Shown here: positions 7,310 to 14,270 of the stretch, piece by piece
How the letters are laid out: each line of letters opens with the position of its first letter
Numbering within the stretch: the first letter of the stretch is position 1
Origin: Flavobacteriaceae bacterium
GTDB taxonomy: Bacteria > Bacteroidota > Bacteroidia > Flavobacteriales > Flavobacteriaceae
Assembly (NCBI GenBank): GCA_002709185.1
Contig: PAQB01000001.1
Span: forward strand, 1-14,270
Reading direction: 5' to 3'
Length of the DNA stretch: 14,270 bases
Notes under the pieces: generated by a model
Seen by the model: the letters and a program-made list of their open reading frames with translations, nothing else
What the model was told of the DNA's origin: nothing
Database searches by the model: none
Position numbers and translations under genes: made by a program

Positions 7310-9382
7310 ATGAGAAAGTATTATATAAACACATTGGTTGCAATTTTTATCGGACTCTCTGCAACCGCCCAAATTGACAGATCTAAAGTTCCTGCATCCG
7401 GACCGACGCCAGAGATAAATTTAAGGGAAGCCAAAGAATTTAAACTAAAAAATGGCTTAAGCGTTTTGGTGGCTACAGATACAAAATTTCCAGTTGTAAG
7501 CTGGAGCCTAAATCTAAATAATCCTCCTGTATACGAAGGTGACAAAGCGGGGGTTCAATCACTCACGGGGGCACTATTAGGCAAAGAAACACAAAACAAT
7601 AACAAAGATGAATTTGCTGAAAAAGTAGATTTTTTAGGGGCATCTGTAAGCGTTAGTCCAAATGGTGGATTTGGATATTGTCTAGGGAAATATCAAAATG
7701 AGGTATTTGCATTATTTGCTGAAGCTGCCCTTCAGCCAAAATTCACACAAGAAGAGTTAGATTTTGAAAAAGAGCAACTCATTGAAGGAATAAAAGCTGG
7801 TGCAAACAGTGCTGCTGCAATAGCCAGTGATGTAAGAGGTGCCGTTTTTTATGGAAAGAATCATCCAGCGGGAGAGATTATTACTGAAGAAACAGTCAAT
7901 AATGTAACACTTGATGATATAAATAACTTTTACAGTGAACGCTTTAAACCCTCCAATGGATTCCTGTTATTTACAGGAGACATTAACGTAAAACAAGCCA
8001 AAAAGTTACTAAAGACATATATGAAAGACTGGGAATCTGGATTTGTTGCCACTCCAGAATATCCTGCTTTTGAGGATGTTTCAGAAACGGAAATTAATTT
8101 TGTAGACGTTCCGAATGCGGTACAAACAGAGCTCGCTGTCATGAGCGTATCCCCATTGAAAATGACCGATAAGGATTACCATGCTTGTTTGGTGGCCAAT
8201 TACATTTTGGGAGGGGCCTTTGGTTCTTACTTAAACATGAACTTGCGAGAAGAAAATGGATATACCTACGGAGTGCGCTCCAGCCTCGGAACAGCCCGTT
8301 GGTATAATGGGTCTTTTAGAGCCACCACAAAGGTTCGAAATATGGTTACAGACAGTGCTGTTGTAGAAGTTCTAAAAGAGATTAAACGTATCAAAGCTGA
8401 GCCCGTTGATGCTGAAATGTTGGCCAATGCAAAAGCTAAATTCTTAGGAAATTTCATTCTGCAATCTGAGGATAAAACCGTCGCTGCAAGACGTGCGCTT
8501 TCAATCAAAACAAATAAACTTCCTGAAGATTTCTACAAAAATTACATTGCCAATATTGATGCGGTAACAATAGAGGATGTACAACGCGTTTCCAACATTT
8601 ATTTCCCTGATGGCAACGCAAGAATCGTTTTAGTTGGTAAAGGCAGTGATGTTATAGAAAATCTTGAAAAAACAGGAATCCCAATTAAGTATTTTGACAA
8701 ATACGCGAATCCAACTGAAAAACCAGAATTTTCAAAACCAATTCCTGACGGGGTAACAGCGTCTTCTGTCATGGCGTCTTATATTGAGGCCATTGGTGGA
8801 AAAGCGGCAGTTGAATCTGTACAAACCATGCTGTTTAATGCCGAAGTAACCATTGAAGGAGCACCTTTCAAACCCACTGCTGTAATAAAAGCCATGGCAC
8901 CCAATAAAAGTTCCATGGAAATGAGCATTGCGGGGATGGGAACCATTATGAAACAAAAGTTTGATGGCACCACAGGCTACGCCGAACAAGGAGGAATGAA
9001 ACAACCCATGAGCGAAGAGGATATTGCAGAACAAACCAGTCAAAAAGGTTTATTCCCAGAAGTGCATTATACTGCAGATGAGATTGAACTCATGAGCCTA
9101 TCGGATTTAGAAGGCACCGATGTTTATAAAATTAAAGTCAAAGGCGTTAGTGAATCTTTTCGCTATTACGATGCAAACTCAGGATTGCTGTTAAGAGAAG
9201 AAGCTACAGAAGAAGCTCAAGGACAAAGTGTAACAACCATAACTGTGCACTCAGACTATAGAGCTGTGGATGGTGTTATGATTCCTTTTGGCAGAAAAAT
9301 TACAGCAGGTCCACAAGTTTTTGGATTTAATGCAACAGAGGTTGTAATAAATTCAGGAGTCTCTGAAGCCGATTTCAAATAA
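7310..9382 (+). CDS. M16-family non-catalytic subunit fused to a LolA-like C-terminal domain (exported)
   Basis: 690 residues with a signal peptide (about 1-20, ATA before QID). Residues ~35-455 are a complete M16 half (two domains). The zinc motif is absent: the expected place around 79-87 reads KAGVQSLTG, with no His. The substrate-binding pair is present as Arg313 and Tyr320 in NLREENGYTYGVRS. It therefore probably works with the upstream zinc-bearing subunit. Residues ~480-690 form an extra beta-rich region beginning ASYIEAIGGKAAVESVQTM and ending near the C-terminus. It resembles outer-membrane lipoprotein-sorting (LolA/LolB-like) domains, which have a hydrophobic cavity. That similarity is judged by eye and is less certain than the M16 part. 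A strong terminator follows within 30 bases. Confidence 0.9.
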   Translation: MRKYYINTLVAIFIGLSATAQIDRSKVPASGPTPEINLREAKEFKLKNGLSVLVATDTKFPVVSWSLNLNNPPVYEGDKAGVQSLTGALLGKETQNNNKDEFAEKVDFLGASVSVSPNGGFGYCLGKYQNEVFALFAEAALQPKFTQEELDFEKEQLIEGIKAGANSAAAIASDVRGAVFYGKNHPAGEIITEETVNNVTLDDINNFYSERFKPSNGFLLFTGDINVKQAKKLLKTYMKDWESGFVATPEYPAFEDVSETEINFVDVPNAVQTELAVMSVSPLKMTDKDYHACLVANYILGGAFGSYLNMNLREENGYTYGVRSSLGTARWYNGSFRATTKVRNMVTDSAVVEVLKEIKRIKAEPVDAEMLANAKAKFLGNFILQSEDKTVAARRALSIKTNKLPEDFYKNYIANIDAVTIEDVQRVSNIYFPDGNARIVLVGKGSDVIENLEKTGIPIKYFDKYANPTEKPEFSKPIPDGVTASSVMASYIEAIGGKAAVESVQTMLFNAEVTIEGAPFKPTAVIKAMAPNKSSMEMSIAGMGTIMKQKFDGTTGYAEQGGMKQPMSEEDIAEQTSQKGLFPEVHYTADEIELMSLSDLEGTDVYKIKVKGVSESFRYYDANSGLLLREEATEEAQGQSVTTITVHSDYRAVDGVMIPFGRKITAGPQVFGFNATEVVINSGVSEADFK

Positions 9383-9403
9383 GATTTAAATAAAATAATT
9401 TTT

Positions 9404-9436
9404 AAAAAAGACCGCTCACTAGCGGTCTTTTTTTTT
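9404..9436. terminator. Bidirectional terminator overlapping the end of the EamA gene
   Basis: A6, GACCGCT, a CACT loop, AGCGGTC, then T9. On the plus strand it ends the M16 operon. On the minus strand one stem arm (9421-9427) is also coding: the last codons of the EamA gene and its TAG stop (9419-9421) lie inside the hairpin, so the lysine-rich tail of that protein is written by the T-tract and stem. Confidence 0.92.
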
Positions 9437-10309
9437 GGATTTTTTATTCGCCAAATAGATACCACTCAAAATGATGAGTGCGGCAACCCCTTGAAAAGCA
9501 TTAAAGATTTCAGCGTCGATTATCCCCCAAAAAAGGGCTACTAAAGGCATTAAATAAGTTACCGATGAGGCAAAAACAGGATTGGAAATTTGAATCAAAG
9601 TATTAAAAAGTATTTTGGCCAGCGCAGTGCCAAAAAGTGACAACAAAAAAACACAGCCCAATGCCGGTAAAAAGGCTGGGCTAGATAGGGTCTCATGGCT
9701 TAAGCCTCCAGAAAAAATGAGCACCCCAAAAGCAGGAATAAAAATAGCCACAAAGTTTGCCATTGCAATCGCTAACGGGGGAACCTCATTGAGATGACGC
9801 TTGATGATGTTGACATTGGCTGCATACATCAATGTCGCTAAAATAATAAGACCAGTGTATGTATAATTATGAGTGGGGTTCAAGGCTGCCCCCTCCAAAA
9901 TCAAAAGAACCGCTCCAATAAATCCAAGAAAAACCCCTAAAACCTGAAACCGATTCGATTTAATTTTAAATAATACAAAACCCAAGATAAGGGTGTTTAA
10001 AGGGACCAAAGCATTCAAAATAGAAGTGATAGTACTGTCTACCTCAGTTTCTGCGAAAGCAAATAAAAAGGAAGGGAAAAAACTACCCAGAAAGCCTGAA
10101 AGGGCCAACCACTTCCATTGGGGTTTCTTGAGTCCATTCAAAGATTTATACCCAAATGCAAATATAATAAGCGCCGAGAGCACGAGTCGAAAACTGCCCA
10201 AATGTAAAGGGGTTAGGCCCAACAACCCTTTTTTAATCAAAATAAAAGAGCTGCCCCAAATAAAGGAAAGCAATAAAAGGAAGACCCATTTTTTAACAGT
10301 ATTGGACAT
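9419..10309 (-). CDS. EamA/DMT-family transporter
   Basis: Integral inner-membrane protein of 296 residues from the ATG at 10309, with about ten hydrophobic segments in two EamA repeats. The opening WVFLLLLSFIWGSSFILIKKGL and the later SSVTYLMPLVALFWGIIDAE are typical of the drug/metabolite transporter superfamily, whose members export amino acids, metabolites or drugs. The substrate cannot be read from sequence. An ATG 21 bases further upstream (10330) would add MSSQLIA. I prefer 10309 because homologous proteins usually begin only a few residues before the first helix. The C-terminus is KKSKKKDR, coded within a terminator. The gene is divergent from the HMA gene, with about 50 bases between them. 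Confidence 0.88.
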   Translation of the reverse strand: MSNTVKKWVFLLLLSFIWGSSFILIKKGLLGLTPLHLGSFRLVLSALIIFAFGYKSLNGLKKPQWKWLALSGFLGSFFPSFLFAFAETEVDSTITSILNALVPLNTLILGFVLFKIKSNRFQVLGVFLGFIGAVLLILEGAALNPTHNYTYTGLIILATLMYAANVNIIKRHLNEVPPLAIAMANFVAIFIPAFGVLIFSGGLSHETLSSPAFLPALGCVFLLSLFGTALAKILFNTLIQISNPVFASSVTYLMPLVALFWGIIDAEIFNAFQGVAALIILSGIYLANKKSKKKDR

Positions 10310-10378
10310 GGCAATCAGTTGAGATGACAAAATTGAGGTAAATTATAACAAAGTGTGCCAAAAAAATATTAAATTTGA

Positions 10379-10801
10379 TTGAATCCTAAATTTAAAATTA
10401 TCAAAGTACTTAAACTCACATTCCCTCTTGTCTCTATCTTAGTTTTAATACTAAATTGTAAACAAAATAAATCAGCCGAAATTATTTCAGTTGAGACCGC
10501 CAATTCTCAAATCCATAATGAAACGCCCCAAACTGAAGGTCTAAGTTATGCTACCGCAACTTTTACTATCAAAGGAATGAGCTGTGAAATGGGTTGCGCC
10601 AGAGCGATTGAAAATAAATTATCCAAATTAGAAGGGATGTCTAAGGCAAACGTAAACTTTCAAGATGAGATGGCGACAGTTAAATTCGATGCGAATAAAA
10701 TCAATGAAGCCCTTTTGGTATCAACAGTCACTTCGGTAAGTCAAACATTAAGCTTCTCGGTTGAGGATTTTAAAATGATTGTTGACAACGCTAAAGAATA
10801 A
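10379..10801 (+). CDS. HMA-domain (heavy-metal-associated) exported protein, probable lipoprotein
   Basis: 140 residues. The start is TTG at 10379: a TGA lies directly in frame upstream, and the next in-frame ATG is inside the metal-binding motif. Residues 7-26 are a hydrophobic export signal ending LILNC, so Cys27 is a candidate lipid-attachment site, though Asn at -1 is not the best lipobox residue. Residues ~60-128 form an HMA fold, and the motif is GMSCEMGCA (66-74). The cysteines 69 and 73 are three residues apart (CX3C) rather than the usual CXXC of copper chaperones. This variant appears in small HMA proteins of Bacteroidota as far as I recall. It presumably binds a soft metal such as copper in the periplasm. 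No metal-efflux gene is adjacent. Function beyond metal binding is unproven. Confidence 0.82.
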   Translation: MNPKFKIIKVLKLTFPLVSILVLILNCKQNKSAEIISVETANSQIHNETPQTEGLSYATATFTIKGMSCEMGCARAIENKLSKLEGMSKANVNFQDEMATVKFDANKINEALLVSTVTSVSQTLSFSVEDFKMIVDNAKE

Positions 10802-10841
10802 AACAACTAGATATTTCATGCTTGATTTCTGAATATTAGGC

Positions 10842-12134
10842 TTAGGCATGCATCAAAGATTCAATCGCCTCAATTTCAATGGGAATATTTTTCATAAGAT
10901 TTACTGGGGCTCCAGCGCTTTGAATAACCACATCGTCTTCTAGGCGAATGCCCATTTTTTCTTCAGGAATATAAATTCCAGGTTCTACCGTAAAAACCAT
11001 ATTTTCTACCATAGGAGTTTTCAGTGCACCATAGTCATGGGTGTCCAAGCCCATATGGTGTGAAGTTCCGTGCATAAAATACTTTTTATAAGCAGGATTT
11101 TTCGGATCTTGGTTTTGAACCGAAAATTTATCTAGTAATCCAAGACCCAATAATTCCGAAGTCATTATTTTTCCAACTTCTTTGTGATAATCTTCCCAAA
11201 GTGTTTCCGAAACAAGCATTTGAGTCGCTTCATTTTTAACATTTAAAACCGCCTGATAAACCGCTTTTTGACGCGCTGTAAAACGGCCGTTGACTGGTAT
11301 GGTTCGCGTCATGTCACTGGAATAATTGGCATACTCCGCGCCCACGTCCATCAACAACATATCGCCATCGTTACAGCGTTGATTGTTTTCGATATAATGT
11401 AAAACACAAGCATTATAGCCAGATCCAATAATGGGCGTATAAGCAAATCCTTTAGATCGATTTTTTAAAAACTCATGGGCATATTCTGCCTCAATTTCAT
11501 ATTCCATCACACCAGGTTCAACAAAACCCAGAACACGTCTAAAACCTTTTTCGGTAATATTACAAGCTTTTCGAATCAGTTCAATTTCTTCTGGTTCTTT
11601 GACACCACGAAGCGATTCCATGATGGAAAAATTATTTTGAATTGTGTGTTTGGGGTAATTAGATTTTACATGCTTTATAAAACGATCTTCACGCGTTTCC
11701 ATTTCCACCGCTTTGCGATAGTGATTGTTATTGTTGAAATAGACGGTTTTGGCCTCTTTCATGAGTGTATCAAAAATGGAATCAAAATCACTCAACCAAT
11801 AAACAGTTTGAACGCCAGAAACCGCAGTAGCTTGTTTTTTATTAAGCTTGGCCCCTTCCCAGATGGCAATATGTTCGTTGGTTTCCTTTAAAAACAAAAT
11901 TTCTTTGTGTATTGAATTTTTAGCATCTGGGAAAATAATCAATATGCTTTCTTCTTGATCGACGCCGCTTAAGTAAAAAATATTGCGATGTTGGTGAAAA
12001 GGCAAAGTACTGTCAGCGCCCGTATTAAAAACGTCATTAGAATTGAAAACAGCCAAGGCAGAGGGTTGCATTTGAGCCGCAAACTTAATTCTGTTTTTAA
12101 CAAACAATCCGGAATCTATGGCCTGATACTTCAT
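10842..12134 (-). CDS. pepP: Xaa-Pro aminopeptidase (aminopeptidase P, M24B)
   Basis: 430 residues, close to the E. coli PepP length. Removes an N-terminal residue that precedes proline, in the cytoplasm, with a two-metal (Mn) centre. Residues 1-~140 are the aminopeptidase P N-terminal domain (FHQHRNIFYLSG at 46-57), and ~175-430 the pita-bread M24 domain. All five metal ligands are visible: Asp263 (LLMDVG), Asp274 (SSDMTRT), His359 (HGTSHHMG), Glu384 (VEPGIY) and Glu399 (RLEDD). The start MKYQAIDSGLFVKNR fits the family. It ends only 40 bases from the convergent HMA gene with no hairpin between them, so the two transcripts may overlap. Confidence 0.95.
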   Translation of the reverse strand: MKYQAIDSGLFVKNRIKFAAQMQPSALAVFNSNDVFNTGADSTLPFHQHRNIFYLSGVDQEESILIIFPDAKNSIHKEILFLKETNEHIAIWEGAKLNKKQATAVSGVQTVYWLSDFDSIFDTLMKEAKTVYFNNNNHYRKAVEMETREDRFIKHVKSNYPKHTIQNNFSIMESLRGVKEPEEIELIRKACNITEKGFRRVLGFVEPGVMEYEIEAEYAHEFLKNRSKGFAYTPIIGSGYNACVLHYIENNQRCNDGDMLLMDVGAEYANYSSDMTRTIPVNGRFTARQKAVYQAVLNVKNEATQMLVSETLWEDYHKEVGKIMTSELLGLGLLDKFSVQNQDPKNPAYKKYFMHGTSHHMGLDTHDYGALKTPMVENMVFTVEPGIYIPEEKMGIRLEDDVVIQSAGAPVNLMKNIPIEIEAIESLMHA

Positions 12135-12148
12135 ACTTTAGGTTTTCC

Positions 12149-12156
12149 CAAATGTA
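12149..12156 (-). promoter_or_regulatory. Candidate -7 box for pepP
   Basis: TACATTTG on the minus strand matches TAnnTTTG, 14 bases before the pepP ATG. This would leave a leader of only about 8 bases. No -33 TTG is found at the proper distance, so this is tentative. Confidence 0.35.
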
Positions 12157-12257
12157 AATATTTTCAATCAGATGCTGAAAAAATTGTATGCAAATTAAAA
12201 AATTGAATGTGTCTATTTATATAGATTCTAAATAATTAAAAATTATAGTTAAACCTA

Positions 12258-12288
12258 TTGCCTAAAAGCGCAGTGTGAAGTACCTTTG
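12258..12288 (+). promoter_or_regulatory. Bacteroidota-type promoter for sdhC (sdh operon)
   Basis: TTG at 12258-12260, a 20-base spacer and TACCTTTG at 12281-12288. The predicted start is near 12294, about 19 bases before the sdhC ATG. The remaining part of the 178-base pepP-sdhC gap shows nothing else that I recognise. Confidence 0.75.
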
Positions 12289-12312
12289 TCTAGTTAAAAC
12301 ATAAGTTTTATT

Positions 12313-12990
12313 ATGAGTCAGTTTTTGAAGTCTTCGATCGCGAGAAAAATTGCCATGGCGCTATCCGCATTTTTCTTGATGATTTTTATACTTCAACATT
12401 TTGCCATCAATATTTTATCTGTTTTTAATCCGGATCTGTTCAATGATGTTTCACACTTTATGGGTACAAACCCATTGGTGCAATTTGTATTACAGCCTGT
12501 ATTAATTTTTGGAGTCGTATTTCATTTTTTAATGGGATTTGTTTTAGAATATAAAAATAGAGCCTCTCGCACAGTATCTTATGCCATGAACAAAGGCAAC
12601 GCAAATTCAACATGGATGAGCAGAAATATGATCTACAGCGGTGGTTTTATTTTGGCTTTCTTAGTCATCCACTTTATTGATTTTTGGATTCCGGAAATCA
12701 ACACCAAATACATTGTTGGAGATACTTCAGGCCTATTGGATGATGGTAGTGGCTATCGATACTACGAAGAATTGCAACATAAATTCATACCGCTCTGGCG
12801 TGTGGTCTTATATTGCGTAGGTTTTGTGTTTTTATCACTGCACTTACTACACGGATTTAATTCTGCATTTCAATCGGTTGGGGCAAATAATAAATACACC
12901 CAAGGTTTAAAGAGTTTTGGCAAAATATATGCATTGTCAATTCCTTTAGGCTTTATTTTTGTAGCCATTTTTCATCACATAGCCCACTAA
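12313..12990 (+). CDS. sdhC: Succinate dehydrogenase cytochrome b558 subunit
   Basis: 225-residue membrane anchor of complex II that passes electrons from succinate to menaquinone through haem b. Five hydrophobic segments are visible at about 13-35, 57-79, 107-127, 163-185 and 205-223, the topology of the single-subunit, two-haem anchors of Bacillus and Wolinella. Four helix histidines, His29, His71, His120 and His177, are spaced like the four haem ligands of the Bacillus subtilis protein. It starts ARKIAMALSAFFLMIFILQH. sdhA follows downstream as usual in Bacteroidota, but the gap is disturbed by a recombinase-like fragment. It has a good promoter of its own, and no terminator is seen after it. 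Confidence 0.95.
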   Translation: MSQFLKSSIARKIAMALSAFFLMIFILQHFAINILSVFNPDLFNDVSHFMGTNPLVQFVLQPVLIFGVVFHFLMGFVLEYKNRASRTVSYAMNKGNANSTWMSRNMIYSGGFILAFLVIHFIDFWIPEINTKYIVGDTSGLLDDGSGYRYYEELQHKFIPLWRVVLYCVGFVFLSLHLLHGFNSAFQSVGANNKYTQGLKSFGKIYALSIPLGFIFVAIFHHIAH

Positions 12991-12996
12991 TTTTTT

Positions 12997-13021
12997 ATGT
13001 GTTACAAAAATGTGTTACAAA
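12997..13021 (+). repeat. Tandem 13-base repeat (ATGTGTTACAAA twice)
   Basis: ATGTGTTACAAA at 12997-13008 is repeated exactly at 13010-13021, a period of 13 bases. The pair lies between the sdhC stop and the promoter of the downstream chimeric frame. Such iterons near a recombinase start could be recombinase- or regulator-binding sites; that is inference. Confidence 0.75.
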
Positions 13022-13023
13022 TT

Positions 13024-13054
13024 TTTGTTTGTTTCTAATAAATCATTAATTTTG
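13024..13054 (+). promoter_or_regulatory. Consensus promoter in front of the recombinase-SdhA chimera
   Basis: TTTG (13024-13027), exactly 19 bases, then TAATTTTG (13047-13054), a complete match to the Bacteroidota consensus. A start near 13060 leaves only about 6 bases before the ATG at 13066, so the transcript would be almost leaderless. It probably belonged to the recombinase gene whose first part remains here. Confidence 0.7.
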
Positions 13055-13065
13055 ATGTAATATAA

Positions 13066-13380
13066 ATGAAGACAAAAAAAATAACATATTCATTAAATTA
13101 TAGAAAGCCAAAAAATAGCTATTTGTCCAGCGACGAGCTTATTGTTTGCATTAGATTTTACTACAAATGCACAAAAACAAATAAAGCCAAGATTATTAAA
13201 AAAAGTACAGGGGTTAAATGTAAGCTAAAAGATTGGGATTCAAACTGGCATAAATCCATTGCTAGAAAGCCCATCAAAGAAACCGACCCTGGTCACAAAA
13301 GAAAAAATAAGATACTTGCTGCCAAAGTTAAAAATTTTGATATTGACGAAATTTTAAAAAAAATACAACCCAAATCGTTT
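13066..13380 (+). pseudogene. N-terminal fragment of a tyrosine recombinase (arm-binding domain), fused to sdhA
   Basis: About 105 codons with no stop. The encoded segment is lysine-rich (25 Lys by my count). It shows the pattern of the N-terminal arm-DNA-binding domain of Bacteroidota phage/transposon integrases: SLNYRKPKN, a strand ending IVCIRFYY, then [14 protein letters not shown], followed by a charged helix. The central SAM-like domain and the catalytic Arg...His-x-x-Arg...Tyr domain are missing. The remnant joins SdhA in frame near codon 106. I judge the family by motif pattern only. It is either a decayed remnant of an inserted element or an exapted extension of SdhA. Confidence 0.65.
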
Positions 13381-14270
13381 TCTGTAAACTTAAAAAGTGG
13401 AATTCCTGAGGGACCCATCGATCTAAAATGGACCAATCATAAAAATAAAATTAACCTTGTTAATCCTGCCAACAAAAGACTGATTGATGTTATTGTTGTT
13501 GGAACAGGTCTGGCAGGTGGATCTGCCGCTGCGACTCTCGCAGAGCTAGGATACAATGTGAAAGCTTTTTGCTTTCAGGATTCCCCAAGACGCGCACATT
13601 CCATTGCAGCACAAGGGGGTATCAATGCGGCTAAAAATTACCAAGGAGATGGTGACTCCACCTACAGGCTTTTCTATGACACTGTAAAAGGCGGAGATTA
13701 TCGTTCTCGTGAAGCTAATGTTTATAGACTGGCAGAAGTTTCCACCAATATTATTGATCAATGTGTGGCACAAGGTGTTCCTTTTGCGAGAGATTACGGA
13801 GGCTTGTTAGACAATCGATCTTTTGGAGGGGTTTTGGTGTCACGTACTTTTTATGCCAAAGGACAAACCGGACAGCAGTTATTATTAGGCGCTTATTCGG
13901 CTATGAACCGACAAATTGGACGCGGTAAAATTAAAATGTACAACCGTCACGAAATGCTCGATGTTGTTATTGTTGATGGAAAAGCCCGTGGCATCATCAC
14001 TCGAAATTTAATCACTGGAGAGATTGAACGCCACTCTGCTCATGCTGTGGTTTTGGGAACAGGAGGATATGGAAACGTATTTTATCTTTCCACCAATGCA
14101 ATGGGCAGTAATGTAACTGCTGCTTGGAAAGCACATAAACGAGGTGCTTTCTTTGCAAATCCATGTTACACACAAATTCATCCCACTTGTATACCAGTTT
14201 CGGGGGACCACCAATCCAAACTGACCCTCATGTCTGAATCCCTAAGAAATGATGGGCGTATTTGGGTGCC
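13066..14270 (+). CDS. sdhA: Succinate dehydrogenase flavoprotein subunit with foreign N-terminal extension (runs off window end)
   Basis: One uninterrupted frame of 401 codons to the window edge. From about residue 109 (LKSGIPEGP, then [11 protein letters not shown]) the protein is SdhA/FrdA, which oxidises succinate to fumarate in complex II. The FAD loop GTGLAGG is at 146-152. His178 in [11 protein letters not shown] is the residue that binds FAD covalently. IHPTC and [13 protein letters not shown] belong to the substrate domain. Flavobacterial SdhA normally begins a few residues before IP(E/K)GP. Here that place reads TCT GTA AAC TTA, with no ATG, GTG or TTG nearby in frame. The only good start is the ATG at 13066, which adds about 105 residues of recombinase-like sequence. 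If a sequencing error hides a native start, the true gene would begin near 13384. SdhA identity is certain; the N-terminus needs proof. Confidence 0.88.
   Translation, partial: MKTKKITYSLNYRKPKNSYLSSDELIVCIRFYYKCTKTNKAKIIKKSTGVKCKLKDWDSNWHKSIARKPIKETDPGHKRKNKILAAKVKNFDIDEILKKIQPKSFSVNLKSGIPEGPIDLKWTNHKNKINLVNPANKRLIDVIVVGTGLAGGSAAATLAELGYNVKAFCFQDSPRRAHSIAAQGGINAAKNYQGDGDSTYRLFYDTVKGGDYRSREANVYRLAEVSTNIIDQCVAQGVPFARDYGGLLDNRSFGGVLVSRTFYAKGQTGQQLLLGAYSAMNRQIGRGKIKMYNRHEMLDVVIVDGKARGIITRNLITGEIERHSAHAVVLGTGGYGNVFYLSTNAMGSNVTAAWKAHKRGAFFANPCYTQIHPTCIPVSGDHQSKLTLMSESLRNDGRIWV

Noticed and set aside
11475..11891. Plus-strand open frame of 138 codons
   Set aside because: Antisense to the pepP catalytic region; Phe/Ile-rich composition is typical of an antisense artefact.
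12135..12312. Possible small RNA or small gene in the pepP-sdhC gap
   Set aside because: Only promoter-like boxes are visible; no start/stop pair, conserved fold or terminator.
13066..14270. The recombinase-like segment as a complete, active integrase gene
   Set aside because: No catalytic domain follows; the frame runs directly into SdhA.
1..14270. CRISPR arrays, tRNA or rRNA genes, complete insertion sequences
   Set aside because: No repeat-spacer pattern, tRNA cloverleaf, rRNA segment or transposase with terminal inverted repeats was seen by eye.

Overview
The window looks like a chromosomal segment of a low-GC marine-type Flavobacteriaceae (Bacteroidota). The evidence is the Bacteroidota promoter signature (TTTG, about 19-21 bases, TAnnTTTG) upstream of several genes, weak Shine-Dalgarno signals, flavobacterial-type AhcY, SdhC and SdhA proteins, a paired M16 peptidase operon, and TonB-receptor biology. 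The genus cannot be fixed from the sequence alone. Most of the window is ordinary housekeeping content. The standout is the right edge, where sdhA appears to carry a foreign N-terminus.

Region 1 (1-2844, all minus strand): the N-terminal part of a TonB-dependent receptor lies behind a clear TPP (thiamine pyrophosphate) riboswitch with its own promoter. Upstream of it is a tightly overlapping three-gene operon: a phosphopantetheinyl transferase, a PnuC-family vitamin transporter and a NadR-like P-loop kinase. Together the receptor, transporter and trapping kinase suggest a salvage route for a vitamin. The riboswitch points to thiamine, while the PnuC/NadR families usually point to nicotinamide riboside.

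Region 2 (2844-5740): ahcY (S-adenosylhomocysteine hydrolase) and a GNAT acetyltransferase on the plus strand, each followed by a strong terminator. The rplU-rpmA ribosomal operon faces them on the minus strand. Its L21 carries an unusual C-terminal tail ending in a SAP/Rho-N-like segment.

Region 3 (5740-10310): a two-gene M16 peptidase operon. The first subunit has the zinc site. The second lacks it but keeps the Arg/Tyr pair and carries an extra LolA-like domain. A bidirectional terminator follows, and its stem overlaps the end of a convergent EamA-family transporter gene.

Region 4 (10379-12134): a small HMA-domain lipoprotein-like protein with a CX3C metal motif, and a convergent Xaa-Pro aminopeptidase.

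Region 5 (12250-14270): sdhC behind a good promoter, then a tandem 13-base repeat, a consensus promoter and a long open frame. The first ~105 codons of that frame resemble the arm-binding N-terminus of a Bacteroidota tyrosine recombinase. They run in frame, without a stop, into SdhA (succinate dehydrogenase flavoprotein, cut by the window end). No native start codon for SdhA is visible at the expected place, so the recombinase fragment seems to provide both promoter and start codon for a chimeric SdhA.
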